From positions 69,685,264-69,749,263 of the forward strand of contig OX326958.1 of the NCBI GenBank assembly GCA_946800325.1: a DNA stretch of 64,000 nt, read 5' to 3'. Origin of the DNA: Luzula sylvatica (lineage: Eukaryota; Streptophyta; Magnoliopsida; Poales; Juncaceae). The notes below the pieces were generated by a model, which saw only the letters and a list, made by a program, of their open reading frames with translations, had not been told where the DNA came from and made no database searches. The position numbers and the translations under genes were made by a program. Below are positions 11,850 through 22,823 of the stretch, piece after piece. Position 1 is the stretch's first letter; each line of letters begins with the position of its first letter.

Positions 11850-13226
11850 TCATGAAGCCACATCATCATGCTTATCTTGATTATTAACCATTAGATTGTG
11901 TGATGTGGCTTCATCATATGCATTGATATTATATTTGATCATTTAAGACATGCATTTTATATAATTTTTTTTAAGTATTAATTTGAACCATTAGATTTAG
12001 TGATGTGGCTTAATCTCAATCATTAATTTTTTAAAAGATTTTTTGAAGATCATATTTTGTGTAGTCATTTATGTGTTATTATTTTACACCATGTTTTAAG
12101 CATTCTTAGAATGCCACATCATCGTACATTAATGATGTGGCCTATTATTATTGGTTAGAATCATATTAAACCAAGTCTAATTAATTTTTTAAAATTTCAC
12201 ATAAGATTACATGATCAAATGTGAATGCAATGTAATATGAAAAGTTTATATATGAAATACTAATAATTTAATATATAATATTATAAAAAAATACAATATA
12301 TATTAGTATTATTGGAAAATTTAATTTTATAAATCCATCAAATATATTCATTTTATTTTTCTCTTTATTTTGACATCCATATTAGCATAGTTCATACATA
12401 CCGTTTTTCATAATTTCAATTTGTAAAGACATTATTTAAGAAAATACAACACAAAATAATACAAATTTACATAATATATTTTTAAGAATTTTATTTGCAT
12501 AATAGAATTTTTAAGTATTATTATTTATTTTCAAAAAAATTATAGCAATAAGAATTTCATATAATAATATGTATATTATATTTGTGTATTTAAGCAAGCA
12601 AAACTTTTTCAAAAATAATAGAATTAAAAAAAAGTGTATTCATCTAAATAACTTTTTAAACTTATAAACACCTATCAAATTTTATTGTTATTTTACAAAA
12701 TGTAAAAAAAAAAATCATATGATATAAAATAATTTTTATTTATGTTTATTATAAATTGGATTTTGATATTATTTATTAAATTACTTCCACTATTAAGTAT
12801 TATATTATTTTATATTTTTCATTGCATTTTGAATCAATGAAAACTATTACTACTATATAAATAATATTGTGTTAATACAATACATATGTTGTATGATTCA
12901 TTATTTTAATGTTTGATATTGTATGAAATATTGTGAACAATGATACAATATTAGTTGTTACGTTTTTCGTAAAATTGTATTATATCTTATTCTTATATAT
13001 TTTTATATAATGACACTCATATAAGTATTATTATTTGATCAGAAAAATAGAATTTTTTATTATCATAATGTAAAATAATTGTAAAACATATGAACAATCA
13101 TAGATAAATGAATTCAAATAATTTTATTTTAGAATGATATTATTAATATTATCATATAAATATATAATTCATTTACAATGAAAAACATAATTACATACTC
13201 GCCGCGTAGCGCGAGTATTCTCCTAG
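11850..13226 (+). mobile_element. Non-autonomous Helitron
   Basis: The 3' end is textbook. An 8-bp stem (atactcgc at 13195-13202, gcgagtat at 13211-13218) is followed five bases later by a terminal CTAG (13223-13226) and a host T. The 5' region carries repeated motifs such as gccacatcatcatg, accattagatt and gatgtggc, shared in order with the inverted element at 59915-61218, so the two are family members of similar size. The 5' border is approximate: the shared similarity starts near tcatg, but a preceding host A is not seen. No Rep/helicase coding is present. Confidence 0.7.
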
Positions 13227-14230
13227 TTATTATAAGATTATAGTTTAATATTGAATATACTAGGAGTTCTAGTAGTGAAATCATTAACTATCCCACAAAA
13301 TTGTTTCAAGAGTTAATTCTTTAGGCTTCATCGTGTCTTCATTTAAGACATTCAAAAGAATTGCCTCTTTGAATGTTTTTTTCATTGGGGGTATTGATCA
13401 TGCTACAAGTTTTTTTTATTTATAGGCCCGGGGATTGAACCATCATAAAATATTTTTGGTTTTCGAATTCTATTTGATTTACGAGTTGTTGCAGCTTTTA
13501 GTTGAGTTGGATCGGTGGGCTTTGAATGGCCTGGCCCGAAGAGGAAATGATAAGAGGCCCCTCTTATTGCCCATTCTTGCTTCTTGCACTCGGTTTGGGT
13601 CAAGTACCATCTTATCCTTTCCTTTTCTTTTCTTTTCGTCTTCTTTTGAAATGTGCTGAAAGGGACACTTTGTCGACACGTGGCAGTATGGTCCCCTCCG
13701 TATCAGATGTTCTGAGATACCCTTAATTGGTTGGCCCACCCAACTTCCTTGTCCTCTTGTGCGGGGGAGGCACTGATTGCGAGAGTTTTTTGTTGGGGCA
13801 TGTGGGGTCTGACATTCTCTTTCTTCCCAAATAGTTGGAGATGGATCAGGTGAGATCAAATCCTCCCCATGCTGGTTTGTTGGGTTCTTGATAGAATGAG
13901 AATTTGTTATTAAAATTAATGTTTTTTTAAATTAGATAATTTAATTAATATGTATAAATAAATTAATATGTGAACAAGTGTGGAAGATAGTGTGTATGGA
14001 TAAATTAGAATGTCATGTAAGGATGTATTATTCATATTAAAATGATGCATGTGAATCTATAAATACAATCTCATCTCACATGTTCTTGATCTAGTCTAGT
14101 ATCTTATTGAATTAGATAGTCTAATGTAAGGATTTACTACTTATTTGATTCTAAGTTAGGAAAAATATTTTGGTATAAATACTTTCAAAAAGTTAAAAGC
14201 CAAAAAACATTATTAATTAAACCATTTTAT
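13227..14230. other. Spacer with a GC-richer patch
   Basis: The segment 13430-13870 is less AT-rich and open on the minus strand in two frames, one reading TRKSNRIRKPKIFYD. I could not tie either to a family or to splice sites. The rest is AT-rich. Confidence 0.4.
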
Positions 14231-14433
14231 TCCAAAGTCGTTCGGCAAAACTAATGGAATAAGAAAATAGACTTAAGAGAATAGATATTGATAATGACCA
14301 AAATACCCCTAGTATATTAATAATATTAATAACATCAAATCATATTAATAATAATATTAATATTATTATTATAATTAATTATTATAATAATAATAATCAT
14401 GATTATTGTTCTTATTCTTATTCTTATTTTCGA

Positions 14434-14470
<37 letters not shown>

Positions 14471-14478
14471 TTTATTAA

Positions 14479-14552
<74 letters not shown>

Positions 14553-15195
14553 TTATTTTTATTATAATAATAATCATCATTATTATAATAATATTAATTA
14601 TTATTATTATTATTATTGTTATTATTATTATTATAATAATAACTATTATTTTAATTATTATTATAATAATTATAATAATAATAATAATTATTATTATTAT
14701 TATTATTATTAAAATAATATTATGTATTATTATAATAATATTAATTATAGTAATATTATAATAAGTATTATTATAATTATTATAATAATAGTAATTATTA
14801 TTATTATAATAATAATAATTCTTATTATTATAATAATAGTAATTATTATTCTTATTCTTATTTTTATATTATAATAATTATTATTATTTTTTTTAATAAT
14901 AATAATTATTGTTATAATAATAATATTATTATTATTATTATAGTATTAATTATTCTTATTATTAATATTATTATTATAATAATTATAATTATTTTTATTT
15001 TTATTATAATAATAATTAGGGGTAAAATGGTCCAACAAAAAAATTACAAGGTGGAATAGATCTATTCCATGTTTTATATGGAATAGATTTAACCCACTAA
15101 TCTCAATTTTATTCCATATTATTCCATCCTTGTTCGGCAGGAATAGAGTGGATTAACTCATTTATTCCTCTATTCCACTCTATTCCACCCTTGCC
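14231..15195. mobile_element. TIR-type element swollen by an ATT microsatellite
   Basis: The left end contains gttcggcaaaactaatgg and the right end ttccacccttgccgaac, which are inverted relatives, with attcca/tggaat motifs inside both arms. The arms match the family remnant at about 19800-19915, which also ends in gccgaacgggc. The interior is almost entirely ATT/AAT repeat. No target duplication is certain and no coding capacity remains. Confidence 0.55.
14335..15020. repeat. (ATT)n/(AAT)n microsatellite of about 690 bp
   Basis: Imperfect ATT and AAT trinucleotides switching orientation repeatedly. The polyisoleucine open frames on both strands are purely a consequence of this. Confidence 0.95.
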
Positions 15196-16258
15196 GAACA
15201 GGCCCATATGTTTATTTGGTCCGCACATATGTTTATTTGTTCCATTACAATTTACAATAAAATAAATACATGTTTCGAGACATTTTATAATTTATAAACT
15301 AGCATATTTCTACTAAATTATTATTATTATTTTTTTATAACATAATAAAGAATTCATCAAAAAAATTATTAAAGTAATAATTCATAACCAACAAATATTA
15401 TAAATTAACTATTCTAAAATGGTTTACTCGAAATAAAAGTACACCAAATAGTTATGTAGGTAAAGTATGTAATTCCGGTATTCTCATAAAAATATCATAA
15501 AAAATTTTATTGACAAAGAAAATTCAAGCATAAAAAACAACTATTGGAAAAATATAGAATGAAATTTTTTATTGCAAAAAATAATTCAAACATTAATATT
15601 TGTATAAAAAAAGTAAAACTGTTTATACAAAAATATTTCTAGCATCAAATTAATAAAAAGAACGATACATATAAGAAGAAAAAGAACTTGTTCATACTAA
15701 ACATGTACATGTCATAAATAATTTTATATTATTATAATTTATTACATAGTGTAAAACACAAGAATGAAAATTGATAAAAAAGAATGTGAAACAGTCGAAT
15801 TTTAAAACTCCAACACAAGAATGAAAACTCGTTTTCATAGAAAATATCATCTCGTCGGTGTTTGTGAACGAAGTGCCTCCCTGTACATCCAAAAGGGTTA
15901 ATGTCTGGACCGACTCCATCAGATAGCCAAGCCAGCTAAATGCTTATTTAATATTATATATTCACATTCTAATTCTACAAAGATATACTAATTATGGTAT
16001 GGAAGTATCAATTGTAAGAAAATCACTCATTAGCCAATAGTTATTGTTACTAAAAGAGAGTACAAATTAAAAGCGTGAGTACTGAAGGCATGAAAGGATT
16101 CCCGTTGTATCCGCTGTTCCCCAAATCTAACCGTACGACCATTCCCTGCGATTAACGAAGTGTGGAAAGTTTCATATATACCCTTTAAAAACCAAAAAAC
16201 AACAAATTTATCTTCCTAAAAAATGAAACAACCAACAGAAAAATTCATATTTTTAGAA
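15196..16258. other. AT-rich spacer
   Basis: No coding region, RNA or element end is supported. The short minus-strand frame at 15692-15919 has no recognisable motif. Confidence 0.55.
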
Positions 16259-16645
16259 AAAATAAAATGCCAAATTTTATATGTATTCCTACAAAATCTC
16301 ATAATTTCAAGTATATTCCTGTAAAACGTGAAATATCATCAATACCCCCTACGGAACTACTAAAATTTCACATATGTCCTTTTTGTTAGATTTCGGTTAA
16401 CTATTCTTTAAAATTAACACTAACTGTTGTTTTTTCGATTTTTCGAACATAAATATTATTCTATATTTACATAGGTAGCAAAATCGAAAAAATAAAAATT
16501 AGCGATAATCTTAACGAATAACTAATCGAAATTTAATAAAAAAGACATTCATGAAATTTTAGTAGTTTTGTAGGAATATTCATGATATCTCACGTTTTGC
16601 AGGGCAATACGTGAAACTATGAGATTTTGTAGAAGTGCATATGAA
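16259..16645. mobile_element. Imperfect long foldback element
   Basis: Two arms of roughly 180 bp pair imperfectly. Left arm landmarks (cctacaaaatctcat, aaaacgtgaaatatcat, actactaaaatttca, ttcgatttttcg) recur as reverse complements in reverse order on the right (cgaaaaaat, tgaaattttagtagt, atatctcacgtttt, atgagattttgtag). The structure suggests a MITE with long terminal repeats. I found no clean target duplication and no coding capacity. Confidence 0.75.
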
Positions 16646-17775
16646 AAAAAAAATCATTGTAAATTTTCACTGCAAGCTGAGCCTGAGGCAATGTTAACAC
16701 ACGTAGTTTTGTTATGTTCATTGTATTATGACTTCGCATGTTTGTAATTAATTACCCATACATGACTATCTCATTTCAGCCAGCACTGTTTATGCTATCC
16801 ATAAATGTGTACAAAACTCAGTGGATTTTTTTTCAGTGTATTATGACTTGAACCCATTTGTACAAACTTACCTAAACATGAACATATCTTATCTTACTTC
16901 AGCCTCCATTTTTCAAAAAACAAATTTACACAGTCTCAGTGTATCCATTACAAAAATTAAAAAACTGGTACAATAACTACAGATTATTTATACGATAGGG
17001 TATGAGTTCATTCTGTGTCGTGTATCCATGAAGAAAGAAAATCAAATGTCTCTTTTGTAAGTTGTAACCAGCTCACGAAAAAAAAAATTGACTGCACATG
17101 TATGTAAAATTATCCACTTCGATTCACTTAGAAGAGTTACGAGCTTTCCTTGCGTTTATGACAAAAAATAAAAAGTACTCCATCGTCGACGAATCATTTG
17201 TAAAATCCCCTAATTATCCAGGAAAGCCGGATCCTATAATTATCGTATTTTCAAATTATGATCTTTCGTAATTGAATAAATTTTACAATTTAATTGCCAG
17301 CTTCGAAAATAAAAATAAAATAACCCAAAAAAAAAAATACAAGCGAATTTTTTTTTACTATTCATCTGCACATGTGCAATAATCACTCTTTCCAACAAAA
17401 ATATCAATCGTCCGTTAAACATATTCGTTGAAAACTTTTTTTTTTTCTGTGGAAACACGATGATCTGTCATGACTCGTTACACGAGTTCACCAAAATGCA
17501 TACATATAAATCTGAAAAACAATGAAAAAATGAAAATGAAGACAACCCAAATTCTTTTTCAACATATTGTTAGGACAAAACATGCACTTATGCTCGACTA
17601 GGAAAACCATATCTAGCCTAAGCCATTCCATCTATTATGTTGATGTCGAAGACATATTTGGGTATGCTCACTCCAATCATAAATCGGATGCGTAGGATCG
17701 ATGAACCCTGTGTCTTTTATGTTCATGTCGAACCAATACTTGTGATTTCTCACTGTAATCATACTTTTTCCTTAA
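16646..17775. other. AT-rich spacer
   Basis: No feature is supported. gtattatgactt occurs twice (about 16723 and 16838) in a loose local repeat. Confidence 0.5.
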
Positions 17776-17956
17776 CAAAAAAAATATTTGATTCTATACT
17801 TACTTCATATAACAAAACAATAGTCCCAATAATCATGATATACCAACAATAACACACAAATATAACAAAATAATATTTGATTCTATATTACTTCATATAA
17901 CAAAACAATAGTTCCAATAATCATGATATACAAACAATAACACACAAATACAACAA
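17776..17956. repeat. Two-copy tandem duplication, about 90 bp
   Basis: Both copies contain aatatttgattctata, acttcatataacaaaacaat, ccaataatcatgatata and aacaataacacacaaat, with a few substitutions. The copies abut at about 17865. Confidence 0.9.
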
Positions 17957-18019
17957 GTCAAACGACACTATAACAAAAACAATGCAAACACCCAACCATA
18001 TCATATACCAATGGGTAAT

Positions 18020-18270
18020 TATACCCTACCCCCCATTTCCCCACCGACCCTCGATATCATTAATTAATGATTAACGAATGATTAATTAACATTATCATCA
18101 ACAATGTACATCCGATTAACAATTAATTAATCCGGATTAATCATTAATTAATTGTTACACATTATTTAATATTAAAAGTACTACTGATTTACCATTAATT
18201 CGGTTAATTAACCAATTAATTAATGATTAATTAATATATTGGGAGGGGGGGGGGGGGGGGGGTGCTACAG
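18020..18270. repeat. Foldback of TTAATTAA motifs capped by C- and G-runs
   Basis: The interior is dense in ttaattaatgatt and its complement, so it can fold extensively. The left edge carries ccctacccccc and the right edge an uninterrupted run of about 18 G (18245-18262). It may be a decayed foldback element whose termini were C-rich on one strand. Confidence 0.5.
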
Positions 18271-18330
18271 TATGTGCCCTCTATACCAATCATACATAAC
18301 AGTAATCATACATAAATGAATAAAAAAAAA

Positions 18331-18362
18331 TTAACCCGTGCAATAGCGCGAGTAAAAGCTAG
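18331..18362 (+). mobile_element. Helitron 3' terminus (+)
   Basis: An imperfect stem (acccgtgc, loop aata, gcgcgagt; 18334-18353) is followed by taaaag and CTAG (18359-18362), then host T. This matches plant Helitron ends. The 5' end of the element was not located; it may lie in the tandem and foldback region upstream. Confidence 0.75.
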
Positions 18363-18771
18363 TTTAGATATATCTTTACTACTATCTTATAACAATATAA
18401 CAATAGTTGAAGTTTGTATAATGAGACAATTGACTAATCATAATTAGAAATTACAATTAACTTTATTATATACCAGCAATAATGCTTCATTTTTGTTGAA
18501 TTGTATTTTATGTGGTAATTAGTTCTTAATGATAGTTTAAGGTAAGATGAATTTGAAACAATAATAAACGACATAAAACAAATGGCAAATTTAAGTTGTA
18601 TATTTGGACAAGTGTGATGATATTTAAGAGCGATATTTGGAGGTTGAGAGTAATTTTTGAGAAAAATTGAAATATGATTGATTTTGTATCTAATATTTAA
18701 TACATATATTTTAAAATGGTATTATAATTTTCTTTCAGAAATTTTTATTTTTTTTCTTCATTTACTTGATT
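18363..18771. other. AT-rich spacer
   Basis: No feature is supported in this stretch. Confidence 0.5.
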
Positions 18772-18965
18772 ATTAGGGGTGGGCAAATGGTTTGATATAT
18801 TTGGGAACCGAACCGAACCGGTCGAATTCCGTTTAATCAGTTCGGTTTTTCGATTTATTTGGTTCGGTTCGGTTCAAAAATTAATATTGTTTGGTTTAAA
18901 CGGTTCGGTTCGATTTTGTATTTTCAGAACCGATTAAACGGAACCGACCGAATTAATATTATTGT
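18772..18965 (+). mobile_element. hAT-like terminus with GGTTCGG palindromes
   Basis: Starts taggggtgggcaaatgg, the usual end of plant non-autonomous hAT elements, and continues as alternating gaaccgaaccg and ggttcggttcgg. No inverted copy of the terminus is found nearby, so only one end remains. It is related in style to the complete element at 33995-34717. Confidence 0.55.
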
Positions 18966-19089
18966 TCACTTTTTCTATTATATTCGTTTAAACAAAATAA
19001 AATAAAATATTGTAAATTGAAGATGTTATATTCTCGAGGAGTGTAGTAGATGTGTATTCCTTCTTTCCTGATTTGTTTCCAGCATATCC

Positions 19090-19395
19090 ATGCAACATTG
19101 GCTATGTGCCAGGCAGTTGATCTTCATGCATAGTATTTACGATCACTTGACACTTGACAGTCAGAGTAGATTTAGCACTCTTGGATTCTTTGCAATGCGA
19201 GCTGTAGTCTCAATAATTCGAGTTGTGTTGCCGAATCTCCTTTTGCGTATTTATATCTTGTTTCAATTAGAATGCCTTTCGTTAGAATGAAATAGTCCAT
19301 GCCTCCTTGGCCATCCTCGGTCCATGATCCGTCTATATGACACATAGTATAGTATCGGAGAGCATAGCAGTGGTTTTATGTGAGACGACTAGCCC
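19090..19395 (-). pseudogene. RNase H domain fragment of a retroelement
   Basis: On the minus strand a frame reads HIDGSWTEDGQGGMDYFIL, then TQLELLRLQLALQRI and, after a TAA, IYSDCQV. The DGSW start, the conserved Glu followed by an Ala/Leu-rich helix, and the later SDC reproduce the order of the plant RNase H (RVT_3-type) fold found at the end of LINE polyproteins. The stop and the absence of a flanking RT show it is a dead fragment. Confidence 0.6.
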
Positions 19396-19799
19396 TATTT
19401 GCATGGTTAATTGCTTCTTGTGGCCGAAATGGTTTTTTATTAAATATGTGATTGTTCCTGGAGATCCGAATAGTTATGCATATTTTGGTTAGTAATCATA
19501 TTTTGTAATAGTGGTTATATAGTTATGCATATTTTGTAATATTTTGGTCATATGTTTCTGATATTGTAATGCGGTACAACAAAAGTTCAATTTATGAAAT
19601 TTTAGGCTAACATTTATGAACATAGTTCAATTCATCGGAAATTGTAGAATGCTGAATTTTGAAGAAAATCAGAAATTTCAGTCAAATAGTTTTTACTGTT
19701 ATATATATTATCGTTTTATATGGTATTTTCTAGTTTTAGTTAAAAAAGAATCAAATTATACAAGAAGGATATTTTTGTCATTTGCATCATTTAAGATTT
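19396..19799. other. AT-rich spacer
   Basis: No feature is supported. agttatgcatattttg occurs twice (about 19471 and 19521). Confidence 0.5.
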
Positions 19800-19915
19800 T
19801 AAACCATCATTTTTATTCCATTAGTTTTACCGAACAATATTGGAATAACATGGATTAATTCACTATTCCCTATTCTTCTATTCTTCTATTCCATTGTTTG
19901 CCGAACGGGCATCAT
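19800..19915. mobile_element. Remnant of the GTTCGGCA TIR family
   Basis: Contains ttttaccgaacaatattgg at one side and ccattgtttgccgaacgggc at the other, with attcca motifs between. These are the same kinds of arms as the 14231-15195 element, here without the ATT expansion. Confidence 0.5.
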
Positions 19916-20390
19916 AATTAAAAAATTAACAATATTGGAATAACATGGAGTAACAGTTTCCCAAAATAGTAATATATTTACATGTATATAATTCTATTTA
20001 CTAACTAATAATCTATATGATATTAATTAAAAAATTAATATCACTATAATTTTAAATATTATAACTAAAAATCAAAATACCAGAATGTAAACTCATACAA
20101 AACATGGGCATCATAATTGAAGTTCAATTTAGTATCAGACAAAAAATAACAATACAAGCCAAAGTTTAAATAAAATAATATAAATATCCAAAAATTAACG
20201 AGACGAATACACCAATTCAAGTAAACATCAATATTCGAAGAAAAAGTAGATGAAATAACGAAATTATGTTTGCCAATTGTTTTATATGCATGAAATCAAA
20301 ATCTACATTCAGTTATATGTTTGTGTGTTCATATGAATTACTTAAATCGAATTCTCACCGTTGAACTACTTCAACTTGAAATAAATATCA
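19916..20390. other. AT-rich spacer
   Basis: No gene or element boundary is recognised. It ends at the host base next to the minus-strand Helitron terminus. Confidence 0.5.
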
Positions 20391-20421
20391 CTAGAATGAC
20401 TCGCGCGCAAATTGTGCGCGC
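20391..20421 (-). mobile_element. Helitron 3' terminus (-)
   Basis: Read on the minus strand: stem gcgcgca / tgcgcgc (20403-20409 and 20415-20421), then gagtcatt and CTAG (20394-20391), then host T (plus-strand A at 20390). The element extends rightwards from here; its 5' end was not found and would be near or within the microsatellite. Confidence 0.65.
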
Positions 20422-20464
20422 ATTCATACATTTCATTTTCAATAGTTTCTATTTAGTTTTAACC

Positions 20465-20468
<4 letters not shown>

Positions 20469-20526
<58 letters not shown>
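20469..20526. repeat. (ATT)n microsatellite
   Basis: About 19 uninterrupted ATT units preceded by a T-run. The polyleucine open frame across it is an artefact. Confidence 0.95.
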
Positions 20527-21041
20527 GCGAACATAAAAATTTAATAATTTTAACCTTTTTTATTTTCTTACACCCCCATCTAAAAAGTTCACATTTTTTC
20601 ATAATAAAAAAACATCATATATTAGTTATCCTAAATAGCTTGTATTATTAAACTGAAAAACCTAGAAATATAAAATACTAGAAACAATAAACTTGAAATG
20701 GATTTGGGCCAAATAGCTCAATCGTAGCCCGTTATATATAATTTCTCAGAGATCTCCCAGCTCTTGGTACTGGAGACTAGAGACTGGACATGTCACATGG
20801 CGATGGCGAACTGGCGATCTCCGCCTGCAATGATATCTCCCCGTATCTCCCCGTTTCTCTCGGTTGCTTGATCCCTACGCTAAACACGTATCTACAAATA
20901 TCTCTCCGAACCCTAATCCTTCACATTTCTTTTCTTTTTTCCCCCGTTTTCTCTCTTCTCTTTCTAACCCATCTCCCGCTCTCTTTGTTTGTCTTCAACG
21001 CCGTAGAACAACAAGTCCGATAAATCTTCAAATCAATAACA
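20527..21041 (+). promoter_or_regulatory. Upstream region of the MADS-box gene
   Basis: Non-coding stretch before the ATG at 21042. From about 20870 it becomes pyrimidine-rich (tctctc and cttttttccccc blocks), as expected for a plant 5' UTR. tatatataatttc near 20734 could be a TATA element. No precise start site can be given. Confidence 0.4.
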
Positions 21042-21145
21042 ATGCCGAGGAAACGCCTGGCAATGGAGATGATCTCTCACGAACCGACTCGTGCAGCCAC
21101 GTTCAAGAAGAGGAAGGTCTCTGTCTTCAAGAAGGCCCGTGATCT
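21042..21145 (+). pseudogene. Type I (M-gamma) MADS-box gene, 5' part
   Basis: Encodes the first 34 residues of a MADS domain (starts MPRKRLAMEMISHEP, then TRAATFKKRK, ending FKKARD) plus two bases of the next codon. The pattern xRKRxxxxxISxExxRxxTFKKRK is that of AGL80-like M-gamma factors, which act in the nucleus as DNA-binding dimers and in Arabidopsis function mainly in the female gametophyte and endosperm. The domain is cut by an LTR retrotransposon at 21146 and resumes at 24136. Confidence 0.85.
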
Positions 21146-21464
21146 TGTCATGACCCGAGAGTACATGGGTGATTAAGAATAAATAAGGGGTTTAATTGCA
21201 AATTATTTCTCGGTTCACGAGGTGCATGGTGCACCGGGTGTAGTTAATATTTTCTTTTATAGTTTTGTCGCGTTATAAATAGGGAGAAGAGAGAGAATTA
21301 GAAAAAAATAATATTGATGTAATTGTTTGTTCTTGTAAGAACTAGTGTTCCGTTCTTGTTGAGTTTTGAATTAATCGAATTCGAATTGATTAAAACTTCA
21401 ACCTTGTATCATATTTTATTCGGTTTGAGATTGTTTTCGTAAGGCTTCGAGTCGAATCGTTACA
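21146..21464 (+). repeat. 5' LTR, outer full-length copy (319 bp)
   Basis: Contains a GC-rich hairpin (ggtgca tgg tgcacc, about 21221-21235) and a TATA box (ttataaatag, about 21273). It is identical to the 3' LTR over roughly the first 150 bp, then carries several substitutions and small indels (for example gtaattgtttgttcttg against gtatttgtttcttcgtg). Confidence 0.9.
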
Positions 21465-21467
21465 TTT

Positions 21468-21712
21468 AGGTGCATGGTGCACCGGGTGTAGTTAATATTT
21501 TCTTTTATAGTTTTGTCGCGTTATAAAAAGGGAGAAGAGAGAGAATTAGAAAATAATAATATTGATGTATTTGTTTCTTCGTGTAAGAACTTGTGTTCCG
21601 TTCTTGTTGAGTTTTGATTAATCGAGTTCGAATTGATTAAAACTTCAACCTTGTATCTTATTTTATTCGGTTTGAGATTGTTTTTCGTAACGATTCGAGT
21701 CGAATCGTTACA
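21468..21712 (+). repeat. Extra, 5'-truncated LTR copy (245 bp)
   Basis: Corresponds to LTR positions 75-319 and follows the outer LTR after three T. In its second half it is identical, as far as I can read, to the 3' LTR rather than to the outer 5' LTR; it differs from both at the TATA box (ataaaaag). It lies directly before the primer-binding site. Confidence 0.85.
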
Positions 21713-21714
21713 AT

Positions 21715-21726
21715 TGGTATCAGAGC
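21715..21726 (+). promoter_or_regulatory. Primer-binding site
   Basis: tggtatcagagc, complementary to the 3' end of plant initiator methionine tRNA and the usual primer site of many plant LTR elements. It lies two bases after the LTR end. Confidence 0.9.
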
Positions 21727-22823
21727 TGGCGATTCTCCACACCAGATGCGTTCCGCAGCGACTTTTCAATTCAGATCTTGATTTCGTCACCAGATCTTGA
21801 TTACTTGATTCGAGAAATCAATCCAATTCGAGCCGATTTATCAATCCAAGATCGAATCGTTACCTCACTCGCAACCTTTCGAGCTTGTTCGTCGAATTCT
21901 CGATTCCCGAATTCAACCTTGAATTCTTGATTTGAGATCAGTTTAGATCCAACTCGAGCCGTTCATCTCTTCGTTTATCTCCAGAAGCTGATTCCAATCT
22001 GATCCGCAATGCAGGGGCTTGTGAAGGTCGCAATTCCTTGAAATTGACGAGCTCAACTTGAGATCGAGTCTTTTCTGTTCGCGATTCCACCAGTCCGGTC
22101 CAATACGAATCGAAACGAAACCGTTTCTGTTCTCGAATAAAAAACGATTCTTGCAGAATTCTTCTCTTCAAGATACGAGTTCTGACAAGATTGAATCAGA
22201 TTCCTTAAATCGATTCACGAACCGATTGACGAGCCAAACCGATTCGCGAGAAGAGAAGAAGGAATCTAAGCAGCACCAGTCGATTAGGAAGCCAAGCCAG
22301 TCGTTGTAGCACGATTCGACCTCGTTCAGACCTCCTTCGAACTGCCACTCGTCGAGTTCGAACTTCCCCGCAGATCAGACGAGCCCACCGATTCAGACCT
22401 CGAAGACCAGACAGCCACCAGCACCTCGCAGGCCAGACGAGCCACCATCACCGATCGTCGCAAGGAGAAGAAGGATCAACTTCACCTTTTGCTTCCGCGA
22501 AGAAGAAGGAGGTCGCGGATCGGAATAGAAGGATAGCGGATCCGGTTTAGTTTTGATCCGATTTGGGTTTGGGTGGGAATTTCAAATTCCGAATTCGAAA
22601 TACCGGTTTACTTGGAAATCAGTAGAAGAAAACCGGGAAAATCATTCCAGTCTTTGCTCAGAATCCAGAAAGAAAACTGCAGCACAATCCATGGTTCTGC
22701 CAGAACCTGGAATGCAAAATCCGAGAATTCAAATTCAAATTCTGTTAAAAATCCAGAATTGTTAACGGGTCTGCTTGTTTCTAAGCGGGTTTATCGGTTG
22801 TTGAAGCTATTCGAACCGATACG
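21727..22823 (+). other. Untranslated leader of the retrotransposon
   Basis: About 1.1 kb rich in ttcg/cgaa motifs with no long open frame. It may contain packaging signals, but nothing specific is identifiable. Confidence 0.6.

Noticed and set aside
13403..13603. RKSNRIRKP motif as a copia polyprotein scrap
   Set aside because: Only about nine residues resemble the copia linker, and neighbouring sequence in either direction has no RT or integrase features.
14335..14761. Polyisoleucine open frames
   Set aside because: Direct products of the (ATT)n microsatellite.
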